A program made the translations under genes and the position numbers. A stretch of 64,000 nt of DNA, taken from contig NZ_BCQT01000009.1 of the NCBI RefSeq assembly GCF_001552215.1, forward strand, positions 310,001 through 374,000, read 5' to 3'. Shown one piece after another: positions 17,583 to 25,610 of the stretch. Source of the stretch: Actinomadura macra NBRC 14102 (GTDB lineage: Bacteria; Actinomycetota; Actinomycetes; Streptosporangiales; Streptosporangiaceae). The stretch's first letter is position 1. Every line of letters starts with the position of its first letter. Under the pieces are notes generated by a model, which searched no databases, had not been told where the DNA came from, and was given only the letters and a program-made list of their open reading frames with translations.

Positions 17583-17894
17583 GTGACTGAGGAGGGTCCG
17601 ATCACCATGGAGTTGGCGCTGTCAGAACTCCGCCGTGACACCGATGTACAGCTGGCCAATCTGGAAGGCCAGCTCGCGCTGCTCTTCCAGCGCAACGAAC
17701 TGAACGAACTACAGGCGCGCGATCAAGCTCGCCAGCTCAACGAGCTCGAAGACCGGCTGAGCGCCGCCGAACGCGAGCAGGTCACCCGGGCCCACCTCGA
17801 CAACCGCTTTCGCCATACGCTGGCGCTGCTGTCACTCATCGCCGCCATCGCGTCCGTCGCCGTGGCCCTCCTCACGACCATGCTGAGCCGCTGA
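17583..17894 (+). CDS. Coiled-coil protein with a C-terminal membrane anchor
   Basis: The 103-residue product is mostly a heptad-rich helix (residues ~10-72, Leu/Gln/Glu-rich, e.g. NELEDRLSAAEREQ). It ends in one transmembrane segment (~80-100, LALLSLIAAIASVAVALLTT), so it is a tail-anchored coiled coil. GTG 17583 is the start, with AAAGGAAAGG about 13 bases upstream. It lies 73 bases before the NACHT gene on the same strand and after the putative XRE operator, so all three may form one module. It has no recognised family; a role as sensor, adaptor or membrane tether for the NACHT protein is a guess. Confidence 0.7.
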   Translation: MTEEGPITMELALSELRRDTDVQLANLEGQLALLFQRNELNELQARDQARQLNELEDRLSAAEREQVTRAHLDNRFRHTLALLSLIAAIASVAVALLTTMLSR

Positions 17895-17967
17895 CGGCTC
17901 CGATCTACCGAAACCGGTCAAGGCGCACCAGGGGATCAGGTGAACGCACGGCGTCCACCTTGGAACG

Positions 17968-20900
17968 ATGGGACATGAGACCGTTCCTCGTCCCCCTGGA
18001 GCGCCCGTGGCACGTGGACTCAGCTACGCCGACGCCGTCAAGCTGCTCGGCGGCACCGACAGCGCGATCGTCACCGCGCTCGATCGGCTCACCGGGGGCA
18101 TCCTGCTGGCCGCTTCCAGCGGCGGCAGTGCCCTCGCCCTCAGCCTCTTCGACGCCAAGGGCGAGCTGTTCCGGCACGGCCACGCCCTGGTCGGCAGGCT
18201 CGTCGAAAAGAAGAACGGTCTCGGCCGCGCCGACCGGACCGAACGCCTCGCCGCGGCCCAGCGTGTTCTCGCCGTGACGGCCTTCTTCGAGGTGGTCTCG
18301 GAAGTCGGCCTGCCGTTCGACACGGCGGAACTGCGCCTCGGCAAGGCCGACCAGATGGCCCTCGCCGGTGGCGACCCGTCGGTCTTCCCGCTGCTCGTCG
18401 ACGGCCTGACCAACGCGGAGATCCCGCTGGTCACCCCGGCGACGCCGTACCAGCAGGTGCTGAGCGATCTCCTGGTCTTCCACGCGAGCCTGAGCGAGGA
18501 TCTGCTGCGCTTCATCATGGGCCTGGTCGTCTGGGACCGGCTCGACGCGGCCGACCGGACCCGGCTGTTCGACCTCCTGAGGTATGAGGTCCCCTCGGCC
18601 GCCACCCGCCGTTTCGAGGAGCATTTCCGACGGCTCGCCACGGACTTCCCCGAGGTCGCGTTCTGGACGGACCGCGCGGACCACCAGGCCGCCCGGCAGG
18701 AGATCCATCACCTCCGGACGAGCCTCGCCGGGCTCCGGCAGATCCTGGACCAGATCGCCGCAGGCCGGGTGCCGGACGATCGCCGCGCCGCGCTGGCACG
18801 CCGCTACCAGGCCCGGCTGGGACGGCCGGTCTCGGAGTCCGGCGACATCCCCGGCGGGTTGGCCATCCCCACGCTCGAAGACGCCTATGTCAATCCGCAC
18901 TGCCGCATAAGGCTCGCCGGCCCGTCCGACGCGCTCAGCCGCGAGGACTGGTGGCAGGCGGCACCCGTCCGGGACGATCTTCAGGAGCTGTTGATCGGCC
19001 ATCTCACGGCTCCGGAAGCGGCGTGGGAGCCCCTTCTGCTGCTCGGCCAGCCGGGTTCGGGCAAGTCCGTGCTCACCCAGGTCCTCGCGGCGCGGCTGCC
19101 CGCCGCCGACTTCATGGTCGTCCGGGTCGTCCTGCGCGAGACCCCCGCCGACGCCGACCTCCAGGGCCAGATCGAGCACGCCGTGCGCGACGCCACGGGC
19201 GAGGCCATGGTCTGGACGGAGCTGGCCCGCAGCTCCGGTGACGCGTTTCCCGTCGTGATCCTCGACGGCTTCGACGAACTGCTCCAGGCGACGGGCGTCA
19301 GCCAGTCGGACTATCTCCAGCAGGTCGTGCGGTTCCAGGAGCGCGAGTCCGACCAGGGGCGGCCCGTGGCGGTCATCGTCACGAGCCGCACCGCCGTCGC
19401 CGACCGCGCTCGCATCCCGATCGGCGGCGTCACCGCGATCCGGCTCGAACCGTTCTCGGACGAGCAGATCGGCCACTGGCTCGACATCTGGAACACCACC
19501 AATTCCCAGCACTTCACCGACCGCGGCATCCATCCTCTTTCGGTGGCCGCCGCCCTGTCGCATGGCGACCTCGCACGGCAGCCGCTTCTGCTGCTGATGC
19601 TCGCGCTCTACGATGCGGACGCGAACGCGCTCGGGAACGACGGTGAATCACTCGACCTGGCCGGACTCTACGAACGGCTCCTCACCCGCTTCGCCGAACG
19701 CGAGATCGGGAAGACCCAACCGGGGCTGGACCCGCACGCGTTCACCGAGTCCGTCGAGGCGGAACTGCTCCGCCTCTCCATCGCCGCGTTCGCCATGTTC
19801 AACCGGGGCCGCCAGTGGACGACGGAACAGGAACTGACCGGTGACCTCGCGGCCCTCTTTCCGGAGCGTCCCGGCCAGGTCGGCATCGGTTTCCGTACTC
19901 CCCTCACGCCGGGGCAGACAGTCATTGGACGTTTCTTCTTCATCCACCAGTCACAGGCACTGACGCACGAAACACGGCTGAGCACCTACGAGTTCCTGCA
20001 CGCCACATTCGGCGAATTCCTCGTGGCCAGGCTGACGGCACAAGAATTGACGGCACTCGCCCGTGTCGCCGCCGCCCGCTCCCGCCACCAGATGGTGGAC
20101 GACACGTTCCTTCGCGCGCTGATCTCCTACGCGCCCCTGACCGACCGTGAGCCGATCGTCGATTTTCTTCAGCAATTCCTGTCCGCTCTCCCCGCCGGGG
20201 AGCGTGCGGTCATGGGCGATTTTCTTCTGAGCAGCTTCCACACCGCTCTTGAGCCTCGCCGTGACCAGAGCGCCTACGCACCCGTTCAGCAGACCGTCCC
20301 CGCGCATCACGCGGTCTACCTGGCGAACATCCTCGTGCTCACGACGATCGTCAGAGGCTCGGTGACCGGCGGCGAACTCTTCCCCGGCGAACCCTATCCG
20401 GTCGGCCCGTGGTGGCGGTGCGCACGGCTGATGCAGTCTCAACTCCAGCGGTCCGGCTGGTCAGGAATGATCAACACCATCCGCCTCGAACGCATCACGA
20501 CAGAGGGAAACAGTCGAGACATTCGGCTCACCGTCCCGCGCTCGCCCTGGGATCCGAAACCGATCTCCTTGCCCTGGACTTTCCATCTACCATCGGACCA
20601 GACCGCGTGGTCGGTCGCAGATATGGCGGAGATCAAACTCTCCACGACCTTCAGCTGCGATGAAATCGAGGACATCATGAGCCACGCATTGGAGCCGCTG
20701 CGATCATCGGATATCCCGGAGGCGGATAATTTCACCACCGAACTCACGAGAACCGGTCCGGACCGGGTCATCTCGTTCACGCATGCTCTGGTCCGACTAT
20801 GGAGCGTGTCCGGGAAAGGTGATGCGACCAGCGTCGAACTTGCCGCGGCCTATGAGGAATGCCTTGATTTCGAGTATCTTCTCGATGCCGTCGAGGCGAT

Positions 20901-21066
20901 ACTTCGGCCACTGGCGGCGGATGCCTTCCGGCTGCCCCGGGAATGGCGGGCGGACGTCCTCGACGAACTCCGCGAATCCATCAAGGCCAGGCCCGCGGCG
21001 CATCCCTGGGCACGGCAGGCGTTCCATGACCTGGACCTCGGCTTCCTCGATTCTGGCGACACCTGA
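17968..21066 (+). CDS. NACHT-domain STAND NTPase, candidate defence/signalling protein
   Basis: This is a 1032-residue protein. The N-terminal ~270 residues form an alpha-helical effector/recruitment region, LSYADAVKLLGG...DRLTGGILLAAS, resembling the NACHT N-terminal helical domains of Streptomyces proteins. A NACHT ATPase follows, with Walker A GQPGSGKSVL at ~360-369, Walker B VVILDGFDELL at ~429-439, and sensor VIVTSRTA. A winged-helix/helical region then leads to STYEFLHATFGEFLVARL (~670), usual for NACHT and NLR-like proteins. The last ~300 residues are a sensor-like region with no TPR or LRR signature. Such proteins switch on ATP binding and oligomerisation; many bacterial ones are antiphage. 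A phage-defence role here is inference from family and accessory context. Confidence 0.85.
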   Translation: MGHETVPRPPGAPVARGLSYADAVKLLGGTDSAIVTALDRLTGGILLAASSGGSALALSLFDAKGELFRHGHALVGRLVEKKNGLGRADRTERLAAAQRVLAVTAFFEVVSEVGLPFDTAELRLGKADQMALAGGDPSVFPLLVDGLTNAEIPLVTPATPYQQVLSDLLVFHASLSEDLLRFIMGLVVWDRLDAADRTRLFDLLRYEVPSAATRRFEEHFRRLATDFPEVAFWTDRADHQAARQEIHHLRTSLAGLRQILDQIAAGRVPDDRRAALARRYQARLGRPVSESGDIPGGLAIPTLEDAYVNPHCRIRLAGPSDALSREDWWQAAPVRDDLQELLIGHLTAPEAAWEPLLLLGQPGSGKSVLTQVLAARLPAADFMVVRVVLRETPADADLQGQIEHAVRDATGEAMVWTELARSSGDAFPVVILDGFDELLQATGVSQSDYLQQVVRFQERESDQGRPVAVIVTSRTAVADRARIPIGGVTAIRLEPFSDEQIGHWLDIWNTTNSQHFTDRGIHPLSVAAALSHGDLARQPLLLLMLALYDADANALGNDGESLDLAGLYERLLTRFAEREIGKTQPGLDPHAFTESVEAELLRLSIAAFAMFNRGRQWTTEQELTGDLAALFPERPGQVGIGFRTPLTPGQTVIGRFFFIHQSQALTHETRLSTYEFLHATFGEFLVARLTAQELTALARVAAARSRHQMVDDTFLRALISYAPLTDREPIVDFLQQFLSALPAGERAVMGDFLLSSFHTALEPRRDQSAYAPVQQTVPAHHAVYLANILVLTTIVRGSVTGGELFPGEPYPVGPWWRCARLMQSQLQRSGWSGMINTIRLERITTEGNSRDIRLTVPRSPWDPKPISLPWTFHLPSDQTAWSVADMAEIKLSTTFSCDEIEDIMSHALEPLRSSDIPEADNFTTELTRTGPDRVISFTHALVRLWSVSGKGDATSVELAAAYEECLDFEYLLDAVEAILRPLAADAFRLPREWRADVLDELRESIKARPAAHPWARQAFHDLDLGFLDSGDT

Positions 21067-21081
21067 CCGCCCGGACCGTCC

Positions 21082-21582
21082 TCAGGCACGCCACGCCGTC
21101 CGGTACGCCGGATGGTCGGCGTACGGCATGGCCAGCAGACGCAGTGTCGAGCAGCCGCCATCCCGCACGGCCTCGCCGCACGTCTGGCACACCCCCGTCC
21201 CGTTCATCCCGGAATGATGTTCGAGCAGGTGCCGCTTGACCTGGACCTCGGCCACCACCCTGGCGGGGGAATGGCGTGCCACATGCAGCGCCACGCCTTC
21301 CTTCACCCAGCGGACGTCCAGCACATGGTGCGGCCCGACTCCCGGTCTGCTCTGCCAGGGATAGGTGTTGACGCTTCGCATCTCCACCGGCCGCTGAATG
21401 TGGTCCATGGGCCGCCGCCCGAGGCGGAGCCGCTCGCCGGTCTCCGCCTCCACCCACTGCCACCGCTCCACCGCAGAGGTGTCGGGGCCACCCCGGGGAC
21501 GGCTGCGGTAGTCGGCCGCCCAGCGCGCCGTGTCCTCGTCCTCGAAGAGGCGGGCGCGCAGAAAGTCCACAAGATCACTCAT
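21082..21582 (-). CDS. DUF6221 family protein
   Basis: The 166-residue product matches DUF6221 of actinobacteria. The family pattern is MSDLVDFLRARLFEDEDTAR at the start, HVARHSPARVVAEVQVKRHLLEHH in the middle and a C-terminal LRLLAMPYADHPAYRTAWR. A CxxC plus a later Cys (~residues 136-149) may bind a metal. The function is unknown; members cluster near phage-like and accessory genes. The gene ends 16 bases from the convergent NACHT gene and starts 26 bases downstream of the eis-like gene's end, so it may be the last gene of that operon. Confidence 0.82.
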   Translation of the reverse strand: MSDLVDFLRARLFEDEDTARWAADYRSRPRGGPDTSAVERWQWVEAETGERLRLGRRPMDHIQRPVEMRSVNTYPWQSRPGVGPHHVLDVRWVKEGVALHVARHSPARVVAEVQVKRHLLEHHSGMNGTGVCQTCGEAVRDGGCSTLRLLAMPYADHPAYRTAWRA

Positions 21583-21607
21583 CCGCCCATACTCCCGGAC
21601 GAACGGG

Positions 21608-22804
21608 CTAGAAGTTGTCGTTCGTGTACGGCGCCAGCGGAACGGAGAAGGCCCGGTCCAGCCGGCCGGCGGCGTCCAGCGTGTGCTCTGTGATCAGACC
21701 GAGCCGAGCCAGGGTGCGCAGGCTGCCGCCGCCGAGGTAGGCGGCGGCCAGCGCGGCGGCGTCGAGGGTGAGGTCGGGGGCGTCGGCCGTCGGATCGCAC
21801 GCGCCCGCGGTGAGCCGCCAGCGGCCCTGGTTCGCGGGGAGGTGCGCGTCCCGCAGGTCGATCACCAGGGACTCGTCGGACGCCCAGTTCCGGGCACGGA
21901 GGGCGGCCGGCGCGTCGACCAGGCGGAGCCAGAGCGCGCCGGAGAGGCTGTTCACCACGACCTGGTCGGGGTCGGCGACCATGTGCGGGACGAGGTCGTC
22001 CTCGGGACGCTGATCCGCCTTGATCCGGTTGGTGAGGTCGATCGACGCGAGATACCGCCACAGCGCGGCCTCCACCTGCGGGGTGTCGGCGACGAGGTCT
22101 TCGAGGCGGACGACGCCCCGGTCGGTGTAGTGCGTCCGGTAGATCGCGTAGCCGCCGGGCTCCCCGTCCATGACGACGATCCGGGGCTCGGTGAACGACT
22201 CCGCCTCCTCGTCCACGAGCGGGAGGATGCCGTGCTCCCACCATTCGGTGTCGCGGACGAGGCCGCCGGGGCGCCGCTCGATCGCGCGGGCGTGAATCGG
22301 TCCCAGGATCTCGGCGGCGGCGTGACGGTCGATCAGCCGCAGGGGCCGCGGGTCGGCCTCGGTCCGCAGGGTGAGCGGGCGGGACGTGTCGATCTCCATC
22401 CCGATCATCCGGTTGGCGAGTCCGTAGCCGTACCGTCCGTAGATGGCGCTTTGGGACGCCCAGAGCGCGGTCACCGGACGGTTCGCCGTGCCGGCGTCCG
22501 CCAGCGCACGCTCCATCATGGCCGTCAGGACGCCACGGCGCCGGTGCGTGGGCAGAACCCCGGCGAAGGTGATCGCCGAACAGTCCAGCAGGACGCCCGG
22601 GGCCGAAAGACGCATCGGGAGGGCCGCGAGCTGGCCGACGAGGGCCTCCCCCGTGTAGGCGCCGATGCGCTCCGCGCGCCGGGCCACCCACAGGTACCGT
22701 TCGCGGTTCTCCTCTTCGGTGCGGTGGTGAAAGACCAGGTCCGCAATGTCCAGCATGCGGTCCACGTCACCCTCGGGGATCTCCCTGATCTCCAAATCGG
22801 TCAT
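21608..22804 (-). CDS. Eis-like GNAT N-acetyltransferase
   Basis: The 398-residue protein has the Eis architecture: two fused GNAT domains and a C-terminal sterol-carrier-like domain. The acetyl-CoA loop is in VLPTHRRRGVLTAMM (~residues 84-98, the V-x-P-x-x-R-x-R-G-V pattern). It is followed by ALWASQSAIYGRYGYGLAN (~114-132) with the conserved Tyr, and the chain ends in Phe, whose carboxylate is the general base in this family. Eis enzymes acetylate lysines, amines or aminoglycosides; the substrate here is unknown. Its ATG overlaps the stop of the upstream GNAT gene by four bases, so they are coupled. Confidence 0.9.
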   Translation of the reverse strand: MTDLEIREIPEGDVDRMLDIADLVFHHRTEEENRERYLWVARRAERIGAYTGEALVGQLAALPMRLSAPGVLLDCSAITFAGVLPTHRRRGVLTAMMERALADAGTANRPVTALWASQSAIYGRYGYGLANRMIGMEIDTSRPLTLRTEADPRPLRLIDRHAAAEILGPIHARAIERRPGGLVRDTEWWEHGILPLVDEEAESFTEPRIVVMDGEPGGYAIYRTHYTDRGVVRLEDLVADTPQVEAALWRYLASIDLTNRIKADQRPEDDLVPHMVADPDQVVVNSLSGALWLRLVDAPAALRARNWASDESLVIDLRDAHLPANQGRWRLTAGACDPTADAPDLTLDAAALAAAYLGGGSLRTLARLGLITEHTLDAAGRLDRAFSVPLAPYTNDNF

Positions 22805-23322
22805 GCTTTTACGGTATGCCTGCGGCGCAACCGATTTTCCCAGGTGATCCGGTAGTACTTCAGCCGGTCGTCCGCGCCGACGAACTTCATGCCGGCCGCA
22901 GTCATGACGCGCTGGGAGGCGACGTTGCCGTGGTCGGTGTCGCCCTCCACCGCGTTGACGCCCTGATCCCAGGCGAATTCCAGCAGCCCCCGCAGCGCTT
23001 CGGTCGCGTACCCGTTGCCCTGCGCCGAGGGGATCAGCCCGTACCCGATCGTCACGGTGCCGTTCTCGTCGGCCCCACCGTGAAAGCCGAGCCCACCGAT
23101 GGCCAGGCCGTCCTCCCGCCGCCGGATCTCGTACGCGCCGAAGGGCCGGGGATCACCCGCGTGCACGCACGTCGCCAGGTACCGCCTCGCCCCCGCGAGA
23201 TCGCTGTCGGTGGGATATCCCGGCGCCCACCCGGCACCGGACGGCTCACCCTCGAGCAGCCCTTCCGCTTCGGTGACGCTCAGCGGATGCAGGACGAGCC
23301 GCTCGGTTTCCAGGTCTTTCAT
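22801..23322 (-). CDS. RimJ/RimL-type GNAT acetyltransferase
   Basis: The 173-residue protein has a single GNAT domain. It opens MKDLETERLVLHPLSVTEAEG, the usual RimJ-like start, and has the acetyl-CoA loop GLIPSAQGNGYATEAL at ~100-115 and N-x-x-S-x-R-V (HGNVASQRVMTAAGM) later. The target could be a ribosomal protein N-terminus or a small amine. ATG 23322 is preferred over a TTG two codons earlier. It is the first gene of a probable three-gene minus-strand operon with the Eis-like and DUF6221 genes. Confidence 0.88.
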   Translation of the reverse strand: MKDLETERLVLHPLSVTEAEGLLEGEPSGAGWAPGYPTDSDLAGARRYLATCVHAGDPRPFGAYEIRRREDGLAIGGLGFHGGADENGTVTIGYGLIPSAQGNGYATEALRGLLEFAWDQGVNAVEGDTDHGNVASQRVMTAAGMKFVGADDRLKYYRITWENRLRRRHTVKA

Positions 23323-23654
23323 TCCCAACGGTTATCACAGAGCCGTCCCCACCCGTGCACGGGGGGTCACGGACTCCGGTCATTCCTACCGCCAGGATGA
23401 GGCCGGCCGTATGTGCGGGCAACCGGCCCGAAAACCATCGTCCAGGACCTGGAGGACACCAGCCGACCCGGCCGCTCCCCCGACCTGCCGCTCCCCCACT
23501 CCACCCCCACAGGCAGGTCGCGCCGCGCAGGGGACGAGGTGACTCCTCGATCCGGTAGGACACGAAACGCCCGCACCACCGGAACGTCCGTGCCCATCGC
23601 GCGGCCTCGCTCACGAGCGCCCTCACCGGCGCCGGGCGTCCAGCCACACGACAC
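23323..23654. other. Intergenic stretch without a supported gene
   Basis: The stretch is 332 bases between the GNAT operon and the small gene at 23655. Open frames exist on both strands but have weak codon-position bias and no family match. It should contain the promoter of the acetyltransferase operon. I see no convincing -10/-35 pair and no strong hairpin. Confidence 0.5.
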
Positions 23655-23840
23655 TCAATCCCCCGTTCGTTGACCAACGGGATCAGCCTGTGGCTCCCAC
23701 ACCCGCGGCGCCTCCGCAAGCAAGAACAGATACGCCTGCTCACGCACCCGCTCCACATCCGAATCCAACGCCGCCAAAATCCACTGCCACAACTCATGCG
23801 ACAACAACATGAACCCCACACCCCGCTGATGCCCGCTCAC
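23655..23840 (-). CDS. Small helical protein, unknown function
   Basis: The 61-residue product contains SHELWQWILAALDSDVERV and then a helix VREQAYLFLLAEAPRVWEP; it is acidic and mostly helical. The GTG at 23840 overlaps the stop of the upstream small gene (GTGA), indicating translational coupling. An internal ATG at 23810 would give 51 residues. No family is recognised. It belongs to a pair with 23837-24070, downstream of the TPR-type XRE regulator. Confidence 0.55.
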   Translation of the reverse strand: MSGHQRGVGFMLLSHELWQWILAALDSDVERVREQAYLFLLAEAPRVWEPQADPVGQRTGD

Positions 23841-24070
23841 AACCCCGCACCCCGCTCCGCCTCCACAACCTCCCGAAGCAGCTCCCGCAGAAGATCGGAC
23901 GTATCCGCATCCACCTCGGTGACCGCACGCACCCCCCGCCACCCCTCCGGCGGCGGCCGACGAATCGCCCACCACCGCCCGGTGTCACGAGTCAAGATCA
24001 TCGACCAGCCGGGAAACTCAGCGCAGAGTTCCGCCTTGGCCGCTTCGGCATCACGGGTCTGTGTGCTCAT
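23837..24070 (-). CDS. Small conserved-looking protein, unknown function
   Basis: The 77-residue product begins MSTQTRDAEAAKAELCAEFP and contains GWSMILTRDTGRWWAIRRPP. It ends in an acidic helix, TSDLLRELLREVVEAE. Short proteins with this WS-hydrophobic-TDTGRWWA core accompany XRE regulators in actinomycetes in my recollection, but no function is known. An alternative ATG lies three codons upstream (24079). It overlaps 23655-23840 by four bases and starts 78 bases downstream of the XRE-TPR gene. Confidence 0.65.
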   Translation of the reverse strand: MSTQTRDAEAAKAELCAEFPGWSMILTRDTGRWWAIRRPPPEGWRGVRAVTEVDADTSDLLRELLREVVEAERGAGL

Positions 24071-24132
24071 GTGCAACATTCAGCCCTACGGGAGCCATCG
24101 CGACGGCCCAGCCTGTGCCTGTATACGGAGAG

Positions 24133-24145
24133 GTACAGAATGTAC
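24133..24145. promoter_or_regulatory. Palindromic operator-like site
   Basis: GTACAGAATGTAC is a palindrome with perfect 5-bp arms (GTACA/TGTAC). It is located just after the end of the XRE-TPR gene and 62 bases before the small gene pair it reads into. It could be the binding site through which the regulator controls that pair. Confidence 0.4.
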
Positions 24146-24148
24146 CCG

Positions 24149-25369
24149 CTACGTGATCAAGTGGAGCGTGCGCGCGAGATCGCGCACCTCACCCTCGACC
24201 GAGGCCGGCGCCCCTGGCAGCATCTCCGCCACCATCGACCTTGCGAACAGGGAAAACGAGAACGTGTCGACGGAGACGCTCCGGGCCTTGCTCATCAGGT
24301 GGACGGCGGCCACCGCGTCACCCTGCCGATGATGGGCGCGCGCCACCTCTACCAAATACCTGGATTGTCGCGTCCGGCTAGGCACCCCGCTGGGGCGTAT
24401 GGCGTTGGCGGCTTTCACCGCGAGGCCCGGCTTCTGTAGGTCGAGATGGATCGTCACCGCATAGTGCTCGACCATCCCTCTACCGATCATCAGCCACGGG
24501 TGGACGTAGCCGTCCAGGGAGGCAGCCGCGCGTGTCGCCCTGTCGTAGTGGAACCACGCCTCGCCGTCCTTGCCGAGTTTCGCGTGCGAGAGGGCGACCG
24601 CAAGATGCATGAGGCTGTAGAGGGCCCGCTCCTCCGTCGAGTCGGCCGGGCGCAGCATCGAGGCGGCGTCCGTCGCCACGTCCACCCTGGCCTCGGCGGC
24701 TTCTCCCGCGTCACGCCACACGTGGTTCATGTACCAGGCGGCACCGGCCACGGCGATCGGATCGTCAGCGTACTCAGCGGCGAGCATCGCGCGATCACCG
24801 GTCATGTACACCAGTTCGGCGGCGGGCGTGTGGGAGGCATACAGCTGGGCCAGGTGATAGGTCCTCGCGAGATCCCGGGCGACGTCACGGCGCTCTGTCC
24901 CGTCCAGCGCGCGCATCATCGCCCTGCCGTCGGAGATCAGTTCTGGCAGCATCGGCGCCACCGCGTCGCGCTCAGTCTCGCTGGAGTGCCAGACACGCCA
25001 CGCCGTCGCGACGCGATGGGCGAAATGCGTCGGCGACGCCGGAGCCCCGGCCCGGTCGACCGGGGACGCCATGGCATTGCGAATCGAGTCCAGATCTCCG
25101 GGGGCGCGCTTGGAGTAGGTGACCCTGGACAGCCTCGCCTCACCGGTCAGCTCGGCGAGGTCGTCAACGTCCAGGACTTCGGCAAGTCGGATCAGCATGG
25201 GGAGGCGCGGCATTCCCAGCCGTCCTGTCTCAAGCCCTTTGACCCACTCGGGTGATCGGCCCACCAGTCCGCCGACCACGGCTCTGCTCTTGCCAGCCCG
25301 GCGCCGGTAGTACGAGAGACGCGTTGCAAACGGAGCAGCCGCGTCGGGTGCGCTGATGCTCTCCGGCAT
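24149..25369 (-). CDS. XRE-family regulator with TPR-like ligand domain
   Basis: The 406-residue protein has an N-terminal HTH (residues ~14-75; YYRRRAGKSRAVVGGLVGRSPEWVKGLE reads as the helices, with LPMLIRLAEVLDV after). About 300 residues of helical repeats follow, with Ala/His/Tyr at repeat positions as in the TPR sensors of actinomycete quorum- or peptide-responsive regulators. These proteins often govern secondary metabolism or competence-like traits. Two tiny genes follow on the same strand and are candidate partners. The ATG at 25369 is the first start. No DUF397 partner is present, although many XRE regulators of this type have one. Confidence 0.85.
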   Translation of the reverse strand: MPESISAPDAAAPFATRLSYYRRRAGKSRAVVGGLVGRSPEWVKGLETGRLGMPRLPMLIRLAEVLDVDDLAELTGEARLSRVTYSKRAPGDLDSIRNAMASPVDRAGAPASPTHFAHRVATAWRVWHSSETERDAVAPMLPELISDGRAMMRALDGTERRDVARDLARTYHLAQLYASHTPAAELVYMTGDRAMLAAEYADDPIAVAGAAWYMNHVWRDAGEAAEARVDVATDAASMLRPADSTEERALYSLMHLAVALSHAKLGKDGEAWFHYDRATRAAASLDGYVHPWLMIGRGMVEHYAVTIHLDLQKPGLAVKAANAIRPSGVPSRTRQSRYLVEVARAHHRQGDAVAAVHLMSKARSVSVDTFSFSLFARSMVAEMLPGAPASVEGEVRDLARTLHLIT

Positions 25370-25610
25370 AGGGCCACACCCCTTCTCGAGTCCGGCACAC
25401 TCAGGCTACGGTGCGCGGCCCTTCCCGTCAGTTCGAATGCGTGCTCGTCTGTGCTTGTTCGTGCCACCTGGCTGGTGGGCGGGTGAAGGGCCTGACGATG
25501 GTCGTGTTTCGACTCCGTCTAAGGACGATCGTGTGATCGACCTTCGGCCGACGCGGGTCCTGTTGGGCCGATTGGAGGGTGGGATCAGGATCATCGACTG
25601 AGGAGGAAGC

